The translations under genes were made by a program, and so were the position numbers. The notes beneath the pieces were generated by a model. The model was not told the origin of the DNA. It saw only the letters and a list, made by a program, of their open reading frames with translations, and ran no database searches. Shown here piece by piece: positions 7,386-12,446 of a stretch of 12,446 nucleotides of DNA; position 1 is the stretch's first letter, and the number at the start of each line of letters is the position of its first letter. The stretch lies in NCBI GenBank assembly GCA_020049615.1, contig JAIFKN010000173.1:1-12446 (forward strand). The letters run 5' to 3'. This stretch comes from a bacterium (GTDB lineage Bacteria; Planctomycetota; UBA11346).

Positions 7386-8252
7386 CTACTTGGCGGTGCG
7401 GTGCTCGCCGATGGCGACCGGGATGATGCCTGCCGGTTCATCGACGATCCGACCGTCCTTGACCAGCACACCGACCACGCCGGTGAGGCTGATGAGCTGA
7501 CCCGGCTTGGGGTCGAAGCCGTCCTCGGCACTGCAGGCCAGGACAACGCCAGCGACTTCGAAGGAGCCATTCGCCGGTGCGGCGGAGGGCGCTTCGTCTG
7601 CCGCCGCAGCACCCAGGGCGAGCGCGACGAGGATGGTCCCGCCGGGCCCGGTGCCGACCGCCTCGACCCGACCGCAGATGCTGAACATCCGCTCGCCCTC
7701 GAGCTTGATGCCATTGCCGAGTTCGATGGAGGCGATGCCCGTGCCGGTGATGCGCGGCGCCTTGTCGATGTTGGCCAGGGTCGGCTCGCGCAGCGATACA
7801 TCGACCCGCGTGAGCATGACCACGCCGATGATGACCAGACCGATCACCGCTATGACCGCTGCCCTGATGACGTTGTTCTTGTACCAGGGGATGACGACCG
7901 GGTCATCCGGGCTCTTGCCGCAGATCCGGCAGCTGTCGCGGTCGGGCTTGTTGCCAGCGCCGCAATGCGGGCATTTCCACAGATCCTTGCGGGATCCGGG
8001 CTTGATGTCGACATCGGCATCCGGAGGAGGGGGCGGTGGGGCCACCGGCGCCGGGACTTTGGCGACGCGGTTGGTTCCCGGTTTTCCCGGGGTGGCAGCT
8101 GGCGGCGCCGAGGCCTTGGCATCGATCTTGGCGCCGGCGAACGGATCGAAGGCGGGCTGGGCCGGAGAGGCGACCGGCTTCGCTTCCGGCTTGGCGGGCT
8201 TCTTCGGCTCGTCGTCGCCTTCAAAGCCCGGGAAGAAGTTCGGATCAGCCAT
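7386..8252 (-). CDS. Zinc-ribbon, single-TM protein with possible OB-fold-like C-terminus
   Basis: I do not recognise a named family. The 288-residue protein has four parts. Residues 1-90 are a disordered Pro/Ala/Lys-rich region with a run of six prolines (72-77). Residues 92-113 are a zinc ribbon (CPHC at 94-97 and CRIC at 108-111). One membrane segment lies at about 129-147, preceded by WYKNN. The remaining roughly 140 residues are beta-rich, with a GRVEAVG...GVVLACSAEDGF...PGQLISLTGVV pattern that recalls OB-fold (tRNA_anti-like) domains; that last reading is tentative. The Lys/Arg just before the TM and the cytoplasmic-type zinc ribbon suggest an N-in topology with the beta domain outside. 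The ATG at 8252 lies one base after the mutase stop, so it ends the same operon. The upstream in-frame extension is a shadow of the mutase gene. The role is unknown. Confidence 0.75.
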   Translation of the reverse strand: MADPNFFPGFEGDDEPKKPAKPEAKPVASPAQPAFDPFAGAKIDAKASAPPAATPGKPGTNRVAKVPAPVAPPPPPPDADVDIKPGSRKDLWKCPHCGAGNKPDRDSCRICGKSPDDPVVIPWYKNNVIRAAVIAVIGLVIIGVVMLTRVDVSLREPTLANIDKAPRITGTGIASIELGNGIKLEGERMFSICGRVEAVGTGPGGTILVALALGAAAADEAPSAAPANGSFEVAGVVLACSAEDGFDPKPGQLISLTGVVGVLVKDGRIVDEPAGIIPVAIGEHRTAK

Positions 8253-8253
8253 G

Positions 8254-9639
8254 TCAGTGCTCCGCGGGCAGGGCTCCGGTGGCGGCACGGACCTGGTCGG
8301 CCAGTTCGCGCGCCTGCTCCATGCCGGGAGCCTCTGAAATGATGCGCGACATCGGTTCGGTGCCGCTGGCGCGCAGGTGGACCCAGCGGTCCGGCCAGCT
8401 GAGCTTGATGCCGTCACGCTCGTCACTGTGCGCACCCTTGGCCCAGCACGCGGCCTTGAGCCCGGGGATGGCGGCCGCGACGGCCTTGCGGTCCATCGCC
8501 ACCTTCTCCTTGTGGATGGCGTAGGACGGGATCGTCCGCACCACCTCGGACAGCGGCGCCTTGAGATTGGCGAGCAGTTCCAGCACCAGGGCCATCCCGA
8601 TGTGGCTGTCGCGGCCGAGCACCACGCGCGGATCGATGATCCCGCCGTTGCCCTCGCCGCCGATCACCGCGCCATGCTTCTGCATGCCGTCGACGACGTT
8701 GGCCTCGCCTACTTTGGTACGCTCGACCCGCGCGCCGTAGCGGGCCGCGACGTCTTCGAGCATGCGGCTGGTCGAGAGGTTGGTGCAGGCCAGCGAGGCA
8801 GGCCCGGCGGCCGACAGGCGCGCGGCGGCGCACAGCACCAGGGTGTACTCCTCACCGAGGTAGCGGCCGGTCTCGTCGACGATCGCCAGACGGTCGGCGT
8901 CGGGATCCTGGACGAAGCCGACATCCGCGTTCGCGGCGCGCACCAGGGCGCCGAGATGGCGGACGTTGTGCGCCGTGGGTTCGGGATCGCGCGGGAAGGG
9001 CAGGTCGAGGCGGTCGTGCACCGCGATGACGTTGCAGCCGAGGGCTGCCAGCAGGCGCGGCGCCAGCACCGAGCCAGCGCCGTTGACGCAGTCCAGCATC
9101 ACGGTCGGACGTTGCGAGCGGATCGCCGCCACGTCGACCGCCGCCAGCACGCGCTTGAGATGGACATCCAGCGGAGTGCGGTCCTCGCGCCAGCCGCCGA
9201 CCGCGTCCCAGCGGCGGTGCCGGCCCATCGGCGGATCCTTGTAGCACTCGAGAATCCAGTCGAGCTGGGTCTGGTCGACGTTGCGGCCATCTCGGTTGAA
9301 GAACTTGAGCGCGTTCCACTCGGAATTGTTGTGGCTGGCCGAGATCTGGATGCCGCCGAAGGCGCCGAATTCCGACACCGCGATGGCGACTGTCGGGGTG
9401 GGTACGACGCCGATGTCGATGACCTCGCAGCCGACTGCGCGCAGTCCGGCAGCGACCGCCTGGGCCAGCAACGGACCGGTGCCACGGCTGTCGCGGCCGA
9501 CCACGACACGCTCGCAGTGGGCGATGGCGACGCCGAAGGCCTGGGCCAGGCCAAGCACCTGCTCGACCATCAACGTGTCGCCGATCACCCCGCGGATGCC
9601 GGAGACAGAGACCACGCATTCAAGTTTCGGACCGAGCAT
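8254..9639 (-). CDS. glmM: Phosphoglucosamine mutase / phosphomannomutase family
   Basis: This is an alpha-D-phosphohexomutase that interconverts sugar 6- and 1-phosphates. Over 461 residues it shows SGIRG (13-17), the phosphoserine loop SASHNN with catalytic S102, the metal loop DPDADR (245-250), the sugar-specificity loop GEGNGG (328-333) and the phosphate-binding RASGTEP (423-429). The GEGNGG loop is that of archaeal- and Bacteroidetes-type phosphoglucosamine mutases, from memory, rather than the GEQSGH loop of E. coli GlmM, so GlmM is likely but ManB/PgcA activity is possible. Two ATGs stand at 9645 and 9639. The sequence GGGGAG abuts the first but is six bases from the second, so I prefer 9639. 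If 9645 were used, the start would overlap the phosphoesterase stop (ATGA). It should supply glucosamine-1-phosphate for UDP-GlcNAc, peptidoglycan and LPS. Confidence 0.87.
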   Translation of the reverse strand: MLGPKLECVVSVSGIRGVIGDTLMVEQVLGLAQAFGVAIAHCERVVVGRDSRGTGPLLAQAVAAGLRAVGCEVIDIGVVPTPTVAIAVSEFGAFGGIQISASHNNSEWNALKFFNRDGRNVDQTQLDWILECYKDPPMGRHRRWDAVGGWREDRTPLDVHLKRVLAAVDVAAIRSQRPTVMLDCVNGAGSVLAPRLLAALGCNVIAVHDRLDLPFPRDPEPTAHNVRHLGALVRAANADVGFVQDPDADRLAIVDETGRYLGEEYTLVLCAAARLSAAGPASLACTNLSTSRMLEDVAARYGARVERTKVGEANVVDGMQKHGAVIGGEGNGGIIDPRVVLGRDSHIGMALVLELLANLKAPLSEVVRTIPSYAIHKEKVAMDRKAVAAAIPGLKAACWAKGAHSDERDGIKLSWPDRWVHLRASGTEPMSRIISEAPGMEQARELADQVRAATGALPAEH

Positions 9640-9641
9640 GA

Positions 9642-10406
9642 TCATCTCCCCTGGCGCAGACGTTCAGCAAGGTAATCATCGAGGAAGTCGTTGGCCTCGA
9701 TCGCCTTGGCGGTGGCCTCGACATCATATTCGACGCGGCGGAAGACGGCCCGCGGCGCGCCGGGGTCGGTGTCGAGCATGACGTAGCACGCCCTGCGATC
9801 GCCATCGCGCGGCTGCCCGACCGAGCCGATGTTGACCAGGGCCTTCTCGCCAGGCTCGATGAAGTAGGTCTGGTTCCACAGCTGCACCGGGTTGGTAAAG
9901 GTGCGGTCGGGGAGGAAAACGCCGGGCAGATGGGTGTGACCGACGAAGCAGACATGCTCGATGAGCGAGAATATCTCGTCCATCTTGGGCTGGTTGGCGA
10001 CGTCCCGCGGCATGACGTATTCACGTGTGGGCTGGCGCGGACTGGCATGGGTGAAGAGGAAGTTGCCGACCTTGCAGTGGAGCTGGAGGTTCTGCAGGAT
10101 GTGCCAGCGGTTCTTCCGCGCCACCTCGTCGCCGGAGGTCTTGAGGTGCTCGCGCGTCCAGTCGATCGCGCGCTTGGCCCGGGGGTTGAAGTTCTCGGCC
10201 CCCTGCAGCAGGGCCTCCTCGTGGTTGCCCATCAGCACCGCGCCGCAGCGGCGGACCAGGTCGAGGCACTCGCCCGGGTAGGGGCCATAGCCGACGACGT
10301 CCCCCAGGCACAGGACCTTCTCGGCCCCGACCGCCTCCATGTCACGGATCACCGCCTGGAGGGCGGACATGTTGCCGTGGATGTCGCTGATGAGCCCGAG
10401 AAGCAT
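9642..10406 (-). CDS. Calcineurin-like metallophosphoesterase (YfcE/PF12850-like)
   Basis: This is a dimetal phosphoesterase of 254 residues from the ATG at 10406. The metal-binding blocks are all present: SDIHGN (7-12), GDVVGYGP (35-42), GNHE (60-63), a lone His in FTHAS (H120), and GHTH (156-159). The short compact fold with no signal peptide, and the VNIGSVGQPRDGD segment (191-203), fit the small cytoplasmic YfcE-type or serine/threonine-phosphatase-like branch whose natural substrate is often unknown. In-frame ATGs at 10421 and 10445 would add 5 or 13 residues; 10406 is chosen because the beta-strand leading to DIHGN starts there, but no start has a clear ribosome-binding site. It is the first gene of the leftward operon with the hexose-phosphate mutase and zinc-ribbon gene. 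A sugar-phosphate or nucleotide substrate would be an inference only. Confidence 0.88.
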   Translation of the reverse strand: MLLGLISDIHGNMSALQAVIRDMEAVGAEKVLCLGDVVGYGPYPGECLDLVRRCGAVLMGNHEEALLQGAENFNPRAKRAIDWTREHLKTSGDEVARKNRWHILQNLQLHCKVGNFLFTHASPRQPTREYVMPRDVANQPKMDEIFSLIEHVCFVGHTHLPGVFLPDRTFTNPVQLWNQTYFIEPGEKALVNIGSVGQPRDGDRRACYVMLDTDPGAPRAVFRRVEYDVEATAKAIEANDFLDDYLAERLRQGR

Positions 10407-10446
10407 CGACGACGAGATCATGGAGGACGGCGGGCGATTGCACAAG

Positions 10447-10484
10447 CCCAGACCCGCTCACGGGATGGGGCGAGTGAGCCTGGG
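10447..10484. promoter_or_regulatory. Interrupted dyad in the divergent intergenic region
   Basis: CCCAG and GCTCAC (10447-10451, 10456-10461) pair with GTGAGC and CTGGG (10474-10479, 10480-10484), with a four-base bulge on the left and a 12-base loop. No T tract follows on either strand, so it is not an ordinary terminator. It lies between the divergent phosphoesterase and flgD genes, roughly 145-180 bases upstream of the predicted flgD transcription start, and could be an activator site or a hairpin in the phosphoesterase leader. Confidence 0.35.
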
Positions 10485-10500
10485 GGTCCGTGGTCTCACA

Positions 10501-10540
10501 TGCTCCCCGCCCTCCGTGCCCTCCGCCCTCCGTGCTCCCC
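10501..10540. repeat. Short direct repeats in a pyrimidine-rich tract
   Basis: TGCTCCCC occurs at 10501-10508 and 10533-10540. Between them GCCCTCCGTGC occurs twice exactly (10509-10519 and 10525-10535), with a third partial copy, GCCCTCCG, at 10518. The tract is almost pure pyrimidine on the plus strand. It sits about 87-126 bases upstream of the predicted sigma-54 start site of flgD, the distance at which enhancer-binding activators usually bind. That role is an inference. Confidence 0.5.
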
Positions 10541-10600
10541 AGCCGTCATCCCTTAAGTGAACGCCCTTGGAGGTCCGGGTCCGTCCAGACGCCCAGCCGA

Positions 10601-10616
10601 TGGCACGGGGGTTGCG
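10601..10616 (+). promoter_or_regulatory. Sigma-54 (RpoN) promoter of flgD
   Basis: TGGCACGGGGGTTGCG matches the sigma-54 consensus TGGCACG-N4-TTGCW at all fixed positions except the last base. The essential GG (10602-10603) and GC (10614-10615) are exactly ten bases apart. Counting the C at 10615 as -12 places transcription start near 10627, at the first base of the GGAGG ribosome-binding site. A flagellar gene downstream agrees with the common use of sigma-54 for hook and basal-body genes. Such a promoter needs an AAA+ enhancer-binding activator, not encoded here. Confidence 0.85.
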
Positions 10617-10626
10617 TTACCCCGCC

Positions 10627-10631
10627 GGAGG
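10627..10631 (+). promoter_or_regulatory. Ribosome-binding site of flgD
   Basis: GGAGG lies eight bases before the ATG at 10640 and fixes the flgD start. The reading frame is open 150 bases further upstream, but that part crosses the promoter and repeat tract. The site falls at the predicted 5' end of the sigma-54 transcript, giving a leader of only about 13 bases. Confidence 0.8.
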
Positions 10632-10639
10632 CCCCGGCC

Positions 10640-11299
10640 ATGACCACGAGCATCGCAGGTACGACCGCCGCAGGCAGCAGCAGCAACGCGGCAGCGGCCA
10701 AGGCCAACCAACAGGCCTTCGGCAGCGCCGACTTCCTCTCCATCATGCTGAGCGAGATCACCAACCAGGATCCGCTCAACCCCTCGGACACGTCGAAGAT
10801 GGTCGAAAGCATGCGCCAGCTGCAGGTTCTGGCCAACACCGCCAGCGAGAAGTTCCGCGCGGACGTCACCTGGGCCCAGCAGATGACCGGGACGATGGTC
10901 AACGTCACCCAGGTGGTGGCGACCCCGGAGCAGCAGCAGGACATGAAGGACGTCGGCTTGAATCCGGACGTCGGCTACGGCAACAAGGACATCCGGATCG
11001 ATGGCTTCCGCGTCATCGACCAGACGGTCTGGGTCCAGGCCCAGGACGGCAAGCAGTACCCGATCGACAACATCAAGCAGGTGCTGAACAACCGCTTCGA
11101 CACCGACGCCCTGGCCGAGATCTCCAACCGCATGCTCGGCATGCGCGTCGGGTACCTGTCGGGCATCGATGGGACCACACGCAAGGAAGGCGTGGTCACC
11201 GGCGTCGGCTACGACAGCGACGGCAAGATCAATCTGGCGGTCGACGGCGGCTACATCCGCTACGACGACGTCATCGCGATCTCCGTTCCCACGAAATGA
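10640..11299 (+). CDS. flgD: Flagellar hook-capping protein FlgD
   Basis: FlgD is the scaffold cap that lets hook subunits (FlgE) assemble outside the cell during flagellum building. In this 219-residue protein the diagnostic N-terminal block is DFLSIMLSEITNQDPLNP at 31-48 followed by S-MVESMRQLQVL, matching FL-LL-AQL-NQDPLNP-D-TE-V-QLAQ-S-LE of the family. The first 25 residues are Ala/Ser/Thr-rich and unstructured, as usual for the export end. The C-terminal part (161-215) has MLGMRV...GVVTGVGYDSDGKINLAVDGG...DDVIAI, the small beta module typical of FlgD. A similar module seems to precede it (79-150), so the middle may be a duplication. The ATG at 10640 is set by GGAGG and by the sigma-54 promoter just upstream. 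No other flagellar gene adjoins it in the window: the left neighbour is divergent and the right one convergent, so it is probably monocistronic. Confidence 0.9.
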   Translation: MTTSIAGTTAAGSSSNAAAAKANQQAFGSADFLSIMLSEITNQDPLNPSDTSKMVESMRQLQVLANTASEKFRADVTWAQQMTGTMVNVTQVVATPEQQQDMKDVGLNPDVGYGNKDIRIDGFRVIDQTVWVQAQDGKQYPIDNIKQVLNNRFDTDALAEISNRMLGMRVGYLSGIDGTTRKEGVVTGVGYDSDGKINLAVDGGYIRYDDVIAISVPTK

Positions 11300-11317
11300 A
11301 GGATCCCCGCAACTCTT

Positions 11318-11334
11318 CAGGGGCTCCGCCCCTG
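11318..11334. repeat. Hairpin 1 of the post-flgD cluster
   Basis: CAGGGGC and GCCCCTG pair across a TCC loop (7 bp stem). It lies 18 bases after the flgD stop. No T-run follows, so it may act as an mRNA 3'-end stabiliser or be part of a repeat element rather than a terminator. Confidence 0.6.
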
Positions 11335-11373
11335 CGGCCCTGCAGGCCTGTCCCCGCTGCCTCTGTCGCAGCT

Positions 11374-11392
11374 CGGTTTCGTTCCGAAACCG
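11374..11392. repeat. Hairpin 2 of the post-flgD cluster
   Basis: CGGTTTCG and CGAAACCG form a perfect 8 bp stem with a three-base TTC loop. A weaker GCTGC/GCAGC stem (11356-11372) lies just before it. Confidence 0.6.
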
Positions 11393-11399
11393 CGGGCAG

Positions 11400-11414
11400 A
11401 TGGGCTTCGCCCAT
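11400..11414. repeat. Hairpin 3 of the post-flgD cluster
   Basis: ATGGGC and GCCCAT form a 6 bp stem closing a TTC loop, the same loop as in the preceding hairpin. Confidence 0.55.
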
Positions 11415-11442
11415 TCTATCCGCCCACCGCTGCTCGGCGGCA

Positions 11443-11465
11443 GCCCCATCGCTGCGCGATGGGGC
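11443..11465. repeat. Hairpin 4 of the post-flgD cluster
   Basis: GCCCCATCGC and its exact reverse complement form a 10 bp stem with a three-base TGC loop. It is the strongest of the series. No U-tract follows on either strand. A weaker GCTGC/GCAGC stem (11429-11444) overlaps its left side. Confidence 0.6.
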
Positions 11466-11520
11466 CCCACCTGAGTTGTCACGGATCGCCTGACTCGTCA
11501 TCCCCTGCGGGTGTCGACCC

Positions 11521-11560
11521 AACGAGAAAACCCCTGGCGAACGCCAGGGGTTTCCTCGTT
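11521..11560. terminator. Bidirectional terminator between flgD and eno
   Basis: This is a 40-base palindrome with 20-base arms and a single mismatch (A11527 against C11554). The core arms ACCCCTGGCG and CGCCAGGGGT close on an AA loop. On the minus strand the stem is followed by TTTTCTCGTT, on the plus strand by TTTCCTCGTT, so it can terminate eno (stop at 11576) and transcription arriving from flgD. The outer AACGAG/CTCGTT arms make it unusually long. Confidence 0.85.
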
Positions 11561-11575
11561 CAGGACCCGGTCGGA

Positions 11576-12446
<871 letters not shown>

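Larger units (their letters stand above)
11300..11520. other. Gene-free stretch downstream of flgD
   Basis: No credible gene is seen between the flgD stop and the terminator. Open frames here are short and out of keeping with neighbours. The region is dominated by consecutive small inverted repeats (11318-11465), plus an 8-base palindrome CCTGCAGG at 11339-11346. The last 55 bases show nothing recognisable. Confidence 0.6.

Noticed and set aside
8377..9675. 432-codon plus-strand frame opposite the mutase
   Set aside because: Its translation is rich in Asp/Gly/His/Arg with no motif, while the minus strand carries all phosphohexomutase signatures.
10490..10639. 50-residue upstream extension of the flgD frame
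   Set aside because: It crosses the repeat tract and sigma-54 promoter, has Pro/Ser-rich composition, and the ATG at 10640 has the ribosome-binding site.
11300..11520. Repeats in the post-flgD stretch as a CRISPR array
   Set aside because: The hairpins differ in sequence and length, with no constant repeat or regular spacer, and no cas genes are present.
11271..11522. Small minus-strand open frame across the hairpin cluster
   Set aside because: It has no supporting ribosome-binding site or motif, and is built largely from the inverted repeats.

Overview
The window is GC-rich bacterial chromosome, densely packed on both strands, with third codon positions heavily biased to G/C. Organism clues are indirect. 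There is an MEP-pathway isoprenoid gene (dxr), a flagellar hook-cap gene behind a near-perfect sigma-54 promoter, a GlmM-like mutase of the type with a GEGNGG sugar loop, a zinc-ribbon/single-TM protein, and a multi-TM permease-like protein whose N-terminus (NPMLVRRVRQELRNR) recalls ABC-2 type permeases common in Planctomycetota and relatives. A flagellated, Gram-negative-type bacterium of the Planctomycetota/PVC sphere is my best guess, at low confidence.

Layout. (1) 1-2749 (+): a translationally coupled triad of a VWA-domain protein (cut by the window edge), a helical protein of unknown family with a charged C-terminal coiled coil, and a PaaK/CapK-like AMP-forming ligase; both junctions are ATGA overlaps. 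A 12-TM permease-like protein follows after a short gap (about 2802-4307). (2) 4346-7379 (+): a compact run hisC - dxr - NAD kinase with GTGA and ATGA overlaps, joining histidine synthesis, isoprenoid synthesis and NADP supply; the kinase looks like the plant NADK3 type. (3) 7386-10406 (-): an operon read right to left, made of a calcineurin-like phosphoesterase, a phosphoglucosamine/phosphomannomutase, and a zinc-ribbon membrane protein; its last stop lies 6 bp from the NAD kinase stop. (4) 10640-11299 (+): a lone flgD with a sigma-54 promoter (10601-10616), preceded by a divergent intergenic region holding a dyad and direct repeats. (5) 11300-11575: a gene-free stretch with a string of hairpins and a long bidirectional terminator. 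(6) 11576-12446 (-): the C-terminal two thirds of enolase, running off the right edge.

Most of the window is housekeeping. The part that best fits an undescribed system is the VWA / unknown / adenylating-enzyme triad at the left edge, whose upstream partners (a MoxR-type AAA+ ATPase would be the expected one) lie outside the window. Other points worth a second look are the NADK3-like kinase, the apparent internal duplication in FlgD, the very short sigma-54 leader of flgD, and the hairpin cluster downstream of flgD. All family calls come from reading motifs in the sequence; no database search was run.
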